A DNA stretch of 64,000 bases, taken from an uncultured Microcaldota archaeon. Its GTDB lineage: Archaea > Micrarchaeota > Micrarchaeia > Micrarchaeales > Micrarchaeaceae. Under the pieces are notes generated by a model. That model was given only the letters and a program-made list of their open reading frames with translations. It had not been told where the DNA came from and did no database searches. Below, in pieces: positions 33,981 through 42,588 of this stretch; position 1 is the first letter of the stretch; each line of letters starts with the position of its first letter. Location of the stretch: NCBI GenBank assembly GCA_903884115.1, contig CAISDH010000033.1, positions 124,001-188,000 of the forward strand. The letters are read 5' to 3'. Both the position numbers and the translations under genes were made by a program.

Positions 33981-35255
33981 TCAAACACCATTTATCACAA
34001 CTACTGCATCTTCAATACTAAGAATCTGCTCCTCGCCGCTGGTAAGGTTACGCAGCTTGAGCTCGCCTGCCTTTTCCTCCACATCTCCGATTATTATTAC
34101 GTATTTAATCTTTAAGCTGTTCGCGTGCGCGAGTTGGTTTGCAAGGTTTCTTGATGAAATGTTTATTTCTGTCGCTATCTTGTTGGACCTTAGCATGTTT
34201 GCCACTTTCAAGGCATAGCTGTAGTTCTTCTCCTTGACGTAGGCAACGAAAGCCTTGGCGTAGCTGCATTCAGTTGACTTGGAATACTCCAGCAGTTCAA
34301 GTATCCTGTCCACTCCAAGCGACACCCCTACAGCCGGCATAGGCTTGCCTGCAAAGATGCCGATAAGATTGTCATACCTGCCCCCTCCTCCCACTGAAGG
34401 CCCCTTCAGGTCGTTCTTTGCCTTGAATTCAAACACAATTCCAGTATAGTAGTCAAGGCCGCGCATAAGGGAGAAGTCGATGGCCGCATCGCCATGCATG
34501 CTGTACTGTGCCAGCGCGGCAAGCGTGTCCTTCAAGTCCTTGGTCGCGCTCGCTTCGCCGAGCAGCTTCTCCACATAAGAGATCTTCTCTGCGTTTGATC
34601 CGCCAAGCTTTTCCAGCTCTATCATGCCGTCAACCGCATCGGCGCTTATTCCAAGCTCTCTGAGCATTTCTGATACCTTGTCCTCGCCGATCTTCTCCAG
34701 CTTATCTATGGCTCTCGCAGCGCCAACGAAGAACTTGCCGTTCATTCCGAGCTTCTCGAACACCTTTTCCATGAGCTGTCTGTCGTTTATCTCTATAACG
34801 TAATCGACGCCTATGCTTTCCAGTGCGTACGCTCCGGTCGCTATCGCCTCGGCATCAGCAAGCGCCTTCACTCCGCCCACTATGTCCGCATCTGCCTGCG
34901 TGAACTCCCTGTACCTGAGCTTCTGTGGCTCCTCCCTGCGCCATACCTTGCCTATCTGGTAGCGCTTGAACGGCATCGGAAGCTCCTGGTGCATGGCCAT
35001 GTAGCGCGCCAGCGACACTGTCAGGTCGTAACGGAGGCCGAGGTTCTCCTCTTTGAGTTCGTATATGAGCTTGGTGTCCTCACCAATGGCATTCTTCGCC
35101 TTCAGTATCGCCAGTGGCTCGAATGTCGGCGTATCTATCGCAGAGAATCCGAAGAGCTGGAAAGTGCTCTCGACCCGCTTCAGCAGCTCGTTCCGGAAAA
35201 GTGCCTCGCTAGGCATCAGGTCCCTCACGCCTCTAGGAAATGGTATCTCTGGCAA
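33981..35255 (-). CDS. hisS: Histidyl-tRNA synthetase
   Basis: 424 residues, class II synthetase. Motif 2 in YQIGKVWRREEPQKLRYREF, a HisRS signature LMRGLDYYTGIVFEF, motif 3 region GGGRYDNLIG, and GVSLGVDRILELL. The C-terminal ~90 residues form the anticodon-binding domain. Full length; starts MPEIPFPRGVRDLMP as in the family. Confidence 0.96.
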   Translation of the reverse strand: MPEIPFPRGVRDLMPSEALFRNELLKRVESTFQLFGFSAIDTPTFEPLAILKAKNAIGEDTKLIYELKEENLGLRYDLTVSLARYMAMHQELPMPFKRYQIGKVWRREEPQKLRYREFTQADADIVGGVKALADAEAIATGAYALESIGVDYVIEINDRQLMEKVFEKLGMNGKFFVGAARAIDKLEKIGEDKVSEMLRELGISADAVDGMIELEKLGGSNAEKISYVEKLLGEASATKDLKDTLAALAQYSMHGDAAIDFSLMRGLDYYTGIVFEFKAKNDLKGPSVGGGGRYDNLIGIFAGKPMPAVGVSLGVDRILELLEYSKSTECSYAKAFVAYVKEKNYSYALKVANMLRSNKIATEINISSRNLANQLAHANSLKIKYVIIIGDVEEKAGELKLRNLTSGEEQILSIEDAVVVINGV

Positions 35256-35347
35256 GTGCTCACGTGAAATAGATTCTGTCTGCGAATCTTTTTATTATAG
35301 ATGGATGTGCAACGCCCTTAAATATATCTTCCATTTCCATCGTCTCA

Positions 35348-35989
35348 TCAGGTTCTCCACAAATATATCCGGGTCGGATATTCCGGATCCATCATCTCAC
35401 AGCCTTCAGCATCCTTCACCGGAGCGAACCCTTCCCTGCAAAACAGTTTCATAGACGCGACGTTGTTCACATCGGTTCTGAGAACCACGCCAAGCGCCAC
35501 TTCATCAATCCTAAGGGCCTTTCTCGCCTCATAACCCGGCTTCGAGCTTACCAACTGTGCATAGCCATCCACAAGCTTGCGCCCTACTCCTTTGTTCCTG
35601 AATGCAGAATCCACTGCTATCTCATCCATATAACTGCAGTTCAGGATTGAAGGAACCGCTGCGTTCAGGAATGGGAACTTCTCCATTGGGACGTCATACC
35701 CCCAAGCAAATCCCACAACACTCCCCTCTACCTTTGCCACTACCATTATGAAGTTGCTTTGTGACTGGGCCATCTCCAAATCGCCCAATATTGCTTCGGT
35801 GCTCCAGGACTCATTCCAAGGCGGCTCGGCAAATGCCGTCTTATAAAGCTCTATCACGGATTGGAGATCCTGTTTTGAAAATTCCTGTCCTGAGAAGTTC
35901 AGCACCTGCAGACTCTCTGGAACATCGATGACACTCTTCATGAGCTCAACGCTGGTGGTGTCCTTGCCCCGTTCTATATTCTTGGTCAT
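35348..35989 (-). CDS. GNAT-family N-acetyltransferase
   Basis: 213 residues. Acetyl-CoA-binding motif A: YMDEIAVDSAFRNKGVGRKLVDG, with the R-x-x-G-x-G/A pattern. C-terminal strand NVASMKLFCREGFAPVK is the usual motif B region. Substrate unknown. ATG 35989 preferred over a GTG 9 bp upstream. Lies alone between hisS and trxA. Confidence 0.85.
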   Translation of the reverse strand: MTKNIERGKDTTSVELMKSVIDVPESLQVLNFSGQEFSKQDLQSVIELYKTAFAEPPWNESWSTEAILGDLEMAQSQSNFIMVVAKVEGSVVGFAWGYDVPMEKFPFLNAAVPSILNCSYMDEIAVDSAFRNKGVGRKLVDGYAQLVSSKPGYEARKALRIDEVALGVVLRTDVNNVASMKLFCREGFAPVKDAEGCEMMDPEYPTRIYLWRT

Positions 35990-35998
35990 TCGATGCAC

Positions 35999-36266
35999 CT
36001 GACATGCAGGCTGTCAAATAAACTGGTTATGTTGGATATGCTAGAGTAGTCATTGAAGCCCGAAAGGATCAGCATCAGGTTTTCTTCTAGAGCTTTGGCT
36101 GGAACCTGCTTTAGGCCCTGCACCTGGGCGCATGTGATATAAAGTCGCTTCCTGTTGAAACGACGTGGTTGTGTTGGACTTGCATCGCCCTCGCTCTCTC
36201 TGTTGCATGATTACCGTTCTAGAAATATATATAGTTTTCGGGCAGGTGCCGCTGCCTGCCGAAAAT
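35999..36266. other. Gene-poor stretch with an inverted repeat at trxA's 3' end
   Basis: About 270 bp without a supported gene. The only clear structure is an inverted repeat at 36235-36265: TTTTCGGGCAGG and CCTGCCGAAAA with one bulged G and an 8-base loop. It begins one base beyond the trxA stop and is followed on the minus strand by an AT-rich run. It may be a 3'-end or stability element of the trxA message. Confidence 0.45.
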
Positions 36267-36587
36267 CTAAAGATTATTCTGTATCCATTTCTTTAGCGCC
36301 TCTTTCTGGACGGCGCCCACATTAACTGCCTTTATCTGGCCCTTATCAACAAGCAATGTCGTCGGTATGCTCATGATCTCATACTTCTGCGTTGTCTTGT
36401 CGTTCTCATCAGCATCAAGCTTCACGAATTTGATCTTGCCATCATACTCCTTCGCGACCTCCTCTACCACGGGCCCATAAGCCCTGCACGGCCCGCACCA
36501 GGTCGCCCACACGTCCACAACCACGGGCATCTTTGACTTCAACACTTCAGCATCGAAGTTCGTATCGGTTACGTTAGTTACCCCCAA
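36267..36587 (-). CDS. trxA: Thioredoxin
   Basis: 106 residues, single thioredoxin fold, cytoplasmic (no signal). Active site ATWCGPCRAYGP and the cis-Pro in MSIPTTLL are intact. Start is TTG 36587; the TATA-like TATTTATACT ~30 bp upstream leaves only a few leader bases, so the TTG is supported. A general disulfide reductase; thioredoxin reductase is not in the window. Confidence 0.93.
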   Translation of the reverse strand: MGVTNVTDTNFDAEVLKSKMPVVVDVWATWCGPCRAYGPVVEEVAKEYDGKIKFVKLDADENDKTTQKYEIMSIPTTLLVDKGQIKAVNVGAVQKEALKKWIQNNL

Positions 36588-36717
36588 AAGAACACCGAAG
36601 AATTCCGCTTCTTAAAGTATAAATACCTATGCGGATTGCACCGCACAGTAAACTATTTATTCATTGCAACTAATCCAATTACAATGATGAGCATCGCACT
36701 GTAGCTGAGCTTACGCT

Positions 36718-36945
36718 GTGAAGACGATCTTGAGTGCTGATATGATATCAAAACAGACGATAAAGAGGATGGTGAACAGGAACGGCATTGCGATAAGCGA
36801 CTCCGCCGCAGACGCGCTCGCCCGCATGCTGGAGAAGAAGGCTAAGAAGATAGCTAGCTATGCCGTCAAGAGGGCAAAAGCGAGCGGCAGGAAGTCCGTT
36901 CTTGAAGACGATATCGATACCTACAGGATAAAGTTCGGTGACTGA
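36718..36945 (+). CDS. Archaeal histone-fold protein
   Basis: 75 residues from GTG 36718, or 67 from ATG 36742, which is closer to normal histone length. The fold is recognisable: ISKQTIKRMVNRNG, ADALARMLEKKAKKIASYAVKRAKASGRKSVLEDDI, with the R-x-T/S and D pair of loop 2. Packs DNA as dimers or multimers. A TATA-like CTATTTATT near 36655 is followed by a tiny six-codon frame (36684-36704, MMSIAL) at the expected transcription start. Confidence 0.85.
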   Translation: MKTILSADMISKQTIKRMVNRNGIAISDSAADALARMLEKKAKKIASYAVKRAKASGRKSVLEDDIDTYRIKFGD

Positions 36946-36984
36946 ACGCCAGAAACTCCATTCATCGCCAGAAGCTCCGGCAAG

Positions 36985-37485
36985 GTGCTGCTGGAATACG
37001 GCACGCAGGGCAGGAAGACCATCAAGCTGTGGGAGGAAAAGCAGGGCGGCACCCTGGAGACGACGTTCAACCACGAAGGCGCGATACTGGCGCAGCAGCT
37101 CCTCAACAACACAACTACAGAGCACCGCATAAAATCAACTCTTGGCGCAGCATCGGTGCATAGCGCAATGGAGAAAGCGTATGAAGAAGTAAAACTTAAC
37201 AGGCAGTGTCCGCACTGCGGCGAAACCAGTCTTGTAAGATTCGCTGATTCTGTAGTTGCAAGCAAAGACCTTCCCGTGATGCCCCTCTACTCCTGCAGCG
37301 TGTGCAAGAAGCGCAGCTACTACCTTACCGACGAGTATCTTGAGTTCCTGGTGAAGAACAACGCCTCTCTGTTTGAGGGCGCAGAACTGGCAGAGCTTGA
37401 GAAGGACTCGCAGGCATTCATGCACGAGATCAAGGAGTACATAATAAGAATCTTTGCAGCGAAACACATAGAGCGAATCAGGTGA
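36985..37485 (+). CDS. Zinc-ribbon protein, function unknown
   Basis: 166 residues from a GTG. Two cysteine pairs, RQCPHCGETS and YSCSVCKKRS, form a likely zinc ribbon in the middle; the C-terminus is helical. No family recognised. The frame is the same as the histone gene's and is open right back to the histone TGA (36943), with 13 sense codons before the GTG. Ends 4 bp before the PRC-barrel gene. Confidence 0.7.
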   Translation: MLLEYGTQGRKTIKLWEEKQGGTLETTFNHEGAILAQQLLNNTTTEHRIKSTLGAASVHSAMEKAYEEVKLNRQCPHCGETSLVRFADSVVASKDLPVMPLYSCSVCKKRSYYLTDEYLEFLVKNNASLFEGAELAELEKDSQAFMHEIKEYIIRIFAAKHIERIR

Positions 37486-37489
37486 AACG

Positions 37490-37741
37490 ATGGCCATCCT
37501 ATTGTCGGAACTATACGGGAAGCAGATAATAAGCAACGCAGGAAAGAAGATCGGCTATGTCGAGGACATAGTGCTCAATTTCGAAAACGGTGCAGTCTCA
37601 AGCCTGCTCATTACAAAGATGGACGACCTCATGAGAAGCACGAACACGGCAAAGCTTCTTGCGAACAACAGCGTGCTCTACGAACGGGTAAAGAGCGTCT
37701 CAGAGACCATAATCGTCGGCAGCGACTCAGTCAAAAAATAG
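37490..37741 (+). CDS. PRC-barrel domain protein
   Basis: 83 residues, one PRC-barrel: LLSELYGKQIISNAGKKIGYVEDIVLNFENG, then a short strand-rich end. PRC-barrels act in RNA processing or as small protein-binding modules in archaea, and occur often beside FtsZ-division genes. No partner is adjacent here. Confidence 0.82.
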   Translation: MAILLSELYGKQIISNAGKKIGYVEDIVLNFENGAVSSLLITKMDDLMRSTNTAKLLANNSVLYERVKSVSETIIVGSDSVKK

Positions 37742-37820
37742 GGCATAGCGGCGCTCTTAGGTTTCGGATTCAAATACTCCCTCGCATAAGTGCTAAATAT
37801 CTCTCACCAGAAATGCACTT

Positions 37821-38523
37821 ATGACAGACAAAGAGGAATCTGAGCAACTCTCAATATTTAGTGTTAGTTCTAGAAATGACGAATTTCTGGAAGAGCTATA
37901 TGAGAAAGCGATGAAAGAGCTTATCGATTTTTTTGGACTTAACTGGACAAGAAACCGTCCAAACTTATTCTTGGTCAATGACAGGAAGACCATAGACAAA
38001 CTGCGAAGAGCTAAAACGGAGAACTGGATTGTGGGCTGGTCCAGCAAAGGTGATATTTATGTTCTGGATAAGGACCATCATCGGTAGCAACCATAAATAC
38101 TCTGATGAAGAATACTTCCGCTTGATAAAACACGAATTGGCCCATGTCCTCTCCAGTAACCTTTCCGACGCTAATTCCGAACTTGACCGAAATTCAAGGT
38201 CTTTAGGACCGTGCTGGCTCTGGGAGGGCGTTTCTGTCTATCTTGCCGGGCAGATTTTTGATGAGAATATCAAACTACACAGTTTTCTAGAATATTATGA
38301 TAAGTTCGGCCCTGGCGTGTATGCAGAAGGGGGAATTGCTGTCAAGTACCTTGTTGAAAAGCATGGGAAGGCCAAGCTACTGGCGCTTATCAAATCTATG
38401 AAGGATGTCAAGTCTGAAGACGAGTTCAAAAAGTTATTCAAACGGATTTATGGATTTGAGTTGGAATACCGTAATTTTACAAATACCGATAGTGTCCAGC
38501 AAAAGGAGCGTAAGCCGAAATGA
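37821..38523 (+). pseudogene. HExxH zinc metallopeptidase, interrupted by a frameshift
   Basis: Two overlapping frames make one protein. Frame one (37821-38087) ends GDIYVLDKDHHR; frame two (open to 38523) carries IIGSNHKYSDEEYFRLIKHELAHV and the downstream WLWEGVSVYLAGQ. Dropping one G of the GG at 38072-38073 would fuse them as VLDKTIIGSNHK. The HELAH and the later Glu in WLWEG match a gluzincin (peptidase MA-like) site. AT-richer than its neighbours. Either a broken gene or a base-call error. Confidence 0.75.
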
Positions 38524-38535
38524 GTGCCGAATTAG

Positions 38536-38667
38536 CTAGTCCGTTGACACTTCCTTGGCTAGGTTTGACCTTTTCTTCACCAGTATCCTGTAGCCGCAGT
38601 ACGTGCACCTGACGAAGTTGTCAAGCTGTTTTATCTGTTTGCCGCAATGGGCGCATACGTAAGCCAT
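38536..38667 (-). CDS. rpoP: RNA polymerase subunit Rpo12 (RpoP)
   Basis: A 43-residue gene below usual size cut-offs. MAYVCAHCGKQIKQLDNF then VRCTYCGYRILVKKR gives the two CxxC zinc pairs and the basic end of Rpo12. Lies 4 bp after the eL43 gene on the same strand, at the end of the exosome superoperon, as in other archaea. Confidence 0.92.
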   Translation of the reverse strand: MAYVCAHCGKQIKQLDNFVRCTYCGYRILVKKRSNLAKEVSTD

Positions 38668-38671
38668 TCAA

Positions 38672-38930
38672 TCACTGTTTAGCATCAATTACTGCTTTAT
38701 GCCCCTCTATGAGCCTCTTTGCAGCATCGCCTGCCGGAGTCCTCATCGTGTACGCTCCGCCGGCATACGTGGTGTTGCAGTGCTTGCATCTCCATATGGA
38801 GGTGCCTATCCTGCGCACAGCGGTCTTTCCGCATGCATCGCACTTGTAGAGCGTGCGCTTCTCCTGCATGATCTTGGCTGCACGCTTCCTTATGCTTGTG
38901 CCGTATCTTATGCTTGAATTTGCCGTACAA
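38672..38930 (-). CDS. rpl37ae: 50S ribosomal protein eL43 (L37Ae), start region frameshifted
   Basis: Zinc-ribbon protein: YKCDACGKTAV and WRCKHCNTTYAGGAYT. The first ATG in frame (at 38869) gives 65 residues and would drop the conserved IRYGTSIRKRAAKI segment, which is encoded just upstream without a usable start in frame. A TTG at 38930, directly after the rrp42 stop, would reach it if one base of the TTT run at 38919-38921 were extra, giving LYGNSSIRYGTS. Most likely the real start is 38930 with an indel. Confidence 0.85.
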
Positions 38931-39719
38931 TCACACTCGTTTCTCTATGAGAGATTTTAGCTCTACATGCTTATTAAATGATATGCCGACGAGCTCCTCT
39001 ATCTCTTTCTGGTAGAAGCTGCCTCTGAGGCCCTTCTGCATCGACCTTATGCTGCTACCGTCGTTAGTCACGGTCAGCCTCGCATCAGAAGCGATCTCCT
39101 CATCAAGCGAGGGGTCAAGCAAGATGCTTCCGCCTATTTTCGCAAACGTCGTGGAGGTGACTATGTTGTCTATCTTGAGCCTGTTCTTCCTGTTCTCGTG
39201 TATCACCTTGCCGTCCTCATAGGTTGGCATAGTGGAGTTGAGCAGCGCGCTCATTGCCGCAATCTCGCACGCGTCGAATAGGTTTCCACCGTAGTTAAGC
39301 ACGTACACGTCTATGTAAACGCCCCATGCCTTCCCCTCCTCTATGAATAGGCTCTTCAGGTCTATGCAGCTGCCTGCGCGTATGCCCCTGTCTGTGACCC
39401 TTGAAAGCTCAATGGCCTCTGGGGTTGGCGGCCCGCTCTCATATTTTGAGTGTGCCAGCGGCAGAAGCTCAGCAGCAACTGTCATGTTGCCCTGGTCTGG
39501 AGTGTCAGTCATTGGCGCCTCAAGCGCTATCTTGACTCCTGCAAGGACCTTTGTGCGGCCCAGCTCCACCTGCGCGGATCCTTCTGCGTTGCCCATCGTG
39601 CCAGGGGTGATGCGCATGTTGCGGAAATCGAACATGCCCCTGCTGTCCTCGCGCATGTTCTTAGCGAGCATGCTCTTTATGTAATTGACTTTTATCATGT
39701 CTATGCTTTCCATTTTCAT
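38931..39719 (-). CDS. rrp42: Exosome subunit Rrp42
   Basis: 262 residues, RNase PH fold, the inactive partner of Rrp41 in the hexameric exosome ring. Seen: REDSRGMFDFRNM, GSAQVELGRTKVLAGV, IRAGSCIDLKSL, and YVLNYGGNLFDACEIAAM. ATG overlaps the rrp41 TGA, so expression is coupled and equal. Confidence 0.95.
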   Translation of the reverse strand: MKMESIDMIKVNYIKSMLAKNMREDSRGMFDFRNMRITPGTMGNAEGSAQVELGRTKVLAGVKIALEAPMTDTPDQGNMTVAAELLPLAHSKYESGPPTPEAIELSRVTDRGIRAGSCIDLKSLFIEEGKAWGVYIDVYVLNYGGNLFDACEIAAMSALLNSTMPTYEDGKVIHENRKNRLKIDNIVTSTTFAKIGGSILLDPSLDEEIASDARLTVTNDGSSIRSMQKGLRGSFYQKEIEELVGISFNKHVELKSLIEKRV

Positions 39720-40456
39720 CAACTCTCGTATTTCTTTGATATGCTATCGTAATTCTCCTTAAGCGCATCTATCTGCTTCTTGGATATATCCTTGCCTGCG
39801 CTCAGCACCATGCTTATGCCTCTTGACAGCTGCTCCCTGCTAAGCCCGCCGTCCATCTGGAGCAGCAGTATCTCGCCGTCGCGCGGCGCTACAGCTATCG
39901 GCATGTCGCTGTCAGAGTAGTTGTCCTCTATCATGTTGAGGTCAAGGGCAAGCTTGTCGTCTATCCTGCCCACAGACACCGCATAGACAAGATCCCTCAT
40001 CGGTATGCCCGCGCTTGCCATGGCAACAGAGGCGGCAGTTATGCCAGCGGCGCGTGTTCCTCCATCGCCCTGCAGCACCTCTACGAATATGTCTATCTCG
40101 CTGCCTGGGAACTCATTGAGAAATACGACGTTCTCGAACACCTCCTTGATGACTTTTGATATCTCCGTGGATCTTCGTGAAGGGCCGCTTCTCCCGTGTT
40201 CAGAGAGGTTTGAGAACGGCGACATCGCGTACCGGCATTTTATTATCGCCTTGGAAGGGTCCATCATGTGCTTTGGCATCGCCTCCTTCGGTCCGTACAC
40301 TGCGGCAATTATCTTGTTGTTGCCCCATTCCACATACGCGGATCCGCTGGCATTGTCGATCACGCCTGCCTTTATGCTTAAAGGTCTAAGCTCGTCGAAG
40401 TTCCTGCCGTCCAACCTCTTGTTGTTCACTATCAATTCTGGCTTGTTGCTTTTCAT
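39719..40456 (-). CDS. rrp41: Exosome subunit Rrp41 (catalytic)
   Basis: 245 residues, RNase PH fold, phosphorolytic 3'-5' exonuclease. Seen: LDGRNFDELRPL, GSAYVEWGNNKIIAAVYGP, GRSGPSRRSTEISK, and the active-site stretch LQGDGGTRAAGITAAS and DLNMIEDNYSDSDMPIA with its Asp pair. Overlaps rrp4 by 4 bp. Confidence 0.96.
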   Translation of the reverse strand: MKSNKPELIVNNKRLDGRNFDELRPLSIKAGVIDNASGSAYVEWGNNKIIAAVYGPKEAMPKHMMDPSKAIIKCRYAMSPFSNLSEHGRSGPSRRSTEISKVIKEVFENVVFLNEFPGSEIDIFVEVLQGDGGTRAAGITAASVAMASAGIPMRDLVYAVSVGRIDDKLALDLNMIEDNYSDSDMPIAVAPRDGEILLLQMDGGLSREQLSRGISMVLSAGKDISKKQIDALKENYDSISKKYES

Positions 40457-41090
40457 ATAGTTCCCTTTTCAATATCATTTCCAATGATGCCTTTCTCTTT
40501 CTCGAGCATCTCTTTGATGCGCATTGTAAGTCCTGGCACGTGCGCCTCCTCGCATACGCGCTCAATCGCCGCGACCGCACGCGCGCTATTCTCCCCGCTG
40601 ATCCATACCAGTCCGTTCATGCCGACCACTATGCGCACGGCAGTGAGGTCTGCTATCTGGTTGATCATCGTGTTGCTCTTTCCTATCAGCCGCGGCACCT
40701 TCGAGGGCTTCACCTTCATCAGTATGCCACCGTGCAGCTCGCTTGACCCTTCCAATATGGCCGTCCTCCTGTTTTCAACATCCCTTATCACTGCGCTTAT
40801 GATGCTGCCCTTTTCCGGAGCAGTCTCGTACTTGCGCAGCACTATAAGGCCGCGCACAAAGGATGACAGGTCAACTATGCAAACGCTGCCCTTGGCTGAA
40901 GCAACCGTGCCCACAACAGAATCGCCAACATTCGCCTTCCACGTTCCTTCCAATGGTACAATCTCGCGTTCATCGTAGATGCCCAGCATCTTCGAGTAGG
41001 TGTTGCCGCCCTGAACGTATGAATTTTCCAGCCTGATGGGCCTTGATGCTATAAGTTCTCCAGGTACTACAATCTTTTTCGTTTAATCAC
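40453..41090 (-). CDS. rrp4: Exosome RNA-binding subunit Rrp4, start region frameshifted
   Basis: S1 and KH domains: S1 around [23 protein letters not shown] around [20 protein letters not shown]. The first ATG in frame (40989) lacks the conserved N-terminal [20 protein letters not shown] part, which is encoded upstream behind a TAA without ATG, GTG or TTG. A GTG at 41090 overlaps the SBDS stop by 4 bp. It would be in frame if the A5 run (41075-41079) were A6, giving [13 protein letters not shown]. An indel there is the simplest reading. Confidence 0.9.
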
Positions 41091-41770
41091 TTCTCTATCT
41101 TTACGTCAGCCTGCCCCTGCGCAGCATTGTTTATGCGCTCCAAGAAATCACTCTGCATGCCTGCAGGGAATTCCAGCGACGCTTGCAGGCTGCCGTCGCC
41201 GAGCCAGCGCTCCGATTTCATGCCAAAACGCTTGAGCGTGCCGTATGCGCGGTTCGCAAAAGCGGCGGGCACTGTGACGGTCATCCTTATTGTTGTAAAC
41301 TTTATCGGCATTATGACGCTTAGCTTCTTGACGACATCATCGACCTGCTCGCTCGCGTTCTTGAACGGGTCTATGTTGACCTTGGCCTCTTTCATTGCGT
41401 TCTCTATTCGCATCGGCGGGTTGGGTGCGTTCGTCCTCGGGTCTATGGAATTCGTCGCTATGATGTCTATTATCTGCTTGCGCTTCTCCTCTGTCCGCAG
41501 GTTTCGCTGCTCTGCGGTCATCGGAACGTCGCCCTCCTTCAGTATGGCGTCAACAACCTTGTCGATGTCGTTTGTGCCGAACACCTTCTTTATCTTCTCG
41601 CTGTTCTGCCTCTCGTTCTTTCTTGCGTCCTTGAACACTTCCTCTGTCTGCAGGACGCTGAGCGGGTCGGTGCGCTTGCCTGTCACGTATTCGTATGCCA
41701 TGTCTGCATCGACAAGGATCTCGAACTCTTCACCGCCTTTACGCAGTTTAACGGTCACTATTTTCTGCAT
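41087..41770 (-). CDS. sdo1: SBDS/Sdo1 ribosome maturation protein
   Basis: 227 residues, three-domain SBDS layout: N-terminal FYSH domain with [17 protein letters not shown] and [12 protein letters not shown], helical middle, C-terminal ferredoxin-like domain ([19 protein letters not shown]). In eukaryotes it helps release eIF6 from 60S. Located between psmA and rrp4, its classic archaeal place. ATG 41770 preferred; a GTG lies 9 bp upstream. Confidence 0.95.
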   Translation of the reverse strand: MQKIVTVKLRKGGEEFEILVDADMAYEYVTGKRTDPLSVLQTEEVFKDARKNERQNSEKIKKVFGTNDIDKVVDAILKEGDVPMTAEQRNLRTEEKRKQIIDIIATNSIDPRTNAPNPPMRIENAMKEAKVNIDPFKNASEQVDDVVKKLSVIMPIKFTTIRMTVTVPAAFANRAYGTLKRFGMKSERWLGDGSLQASLEFPAGMQSDFLERINNAAQGQADVKIEK

Positions 41771-41794
41771 CAATACCACAAAGAATAGAAGAGT

Positions 41795-42490
41795 TTAGAC
41801 GTATTTTGCTATCTGTTCAGGTGTGAATGTGGCAAAGCCTGCACTCTTCGTAACTGTTGATATGTCCACGTTGTTCTCGTCGAGAGTGCCCTCCTGCACC
41901 TTCTTGATTATGCTGATGCCGAGGTTTATGGCATCGTCGATAGACATGCTTTCCTTGTAATTCTTTACAAGTATCTCCTCTGCTGTCTTCTTGCCCGCGC
42001 CTATCGCTTCGGCCTTGTAGCCCAGATAAGCGGCGCTGGGATCCACTTCGAACAGCTTCGGACTGCTGTCTATGCCTGCAACCAGCAGCGATATGGCATA
42101 GGGACGTATGCCCCCATACTGCGTTGCCACTTGCATCTCTTCCGAGATTTCCTTAGTGAGCATCTCAACCGATTCCGTCTCGTTGTATATCATCCTGTGC
42201 GACTGCGCCTTGTTCCTGAGCAGCGCTATGAGGTGCATGCCATCGGATATCATGCCGCTGTATGCAACACCTATGAACGAATCTACACGAAATATCTTCT
42301 GCACTGTGCTTGATACCGCAAGAGGCTCTGTGATGTTCTTGTGCGCCACTAGCACCACTCCGTTCTCTACCACTATGCCCATCGCTGTGGCTCCCTTTCT
42401 CACGTTCTCTCTTGCATAGTCGACCTGGAAGAGACGTCCGTCTGGACTGAACATGACTCCGCGGTCATATGCTTGTATGTTAGGATACAT
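41795..42490 (-). CDS. psmA: Proteasome subunit alpha
   Basis: 231 residues. Outer ring of the 20S core. Family start: AYDRGVMFSPDGRLFQVDYARENVRKGATAMGI; later VATQYGGIRPYAISLLVAG. The alpha N-terminus gates substrate entry. First gene of the psmA-SBDS-rrp4-rrp41-rrp42-eL43-rpo12 run. A minus-strand TTATAAAT near 42548 gives it its own promoter with a ~30-nt leader. Confidence 0.95.
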   Translation of the reverse strand: MYPNIQAYDRGVMFSPDGRLFQVDYARENVRKGATAMGIVVENGVVLVAHKNITEPLAVSSTVQKIFRVDSFIGVAYSGMISDGMHLIALLRNKAQSHRMIYNETESVEMLTKEISEEMQVATQYGGIRPYAISLLVAGIDSSPKLFEVDPSAAYLGYKAEAIGAGKKTAEEILVKNYKESMSIDDAINLGISIIKKVQEGTLDENNVDISTVTKSAGFATFTPEQIAKYV

Positions 42491-42588
42491 CAGTTCACCA
42501 TCTATCCGATTAAAAGCAAAGCATTAGCACATCATTTTCTGATATAAGATTTATAACTCTTTCTAATCTGGTGCCGGTGCACGTGCCT

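Noticed and set aside
36943-36945. Recoded TGA (selenocysteine or readthrough)
   Set aside because: Many genes in the window stop at TGA, no SECIS-like element was seen, and a GTG start explains the downstream gene.
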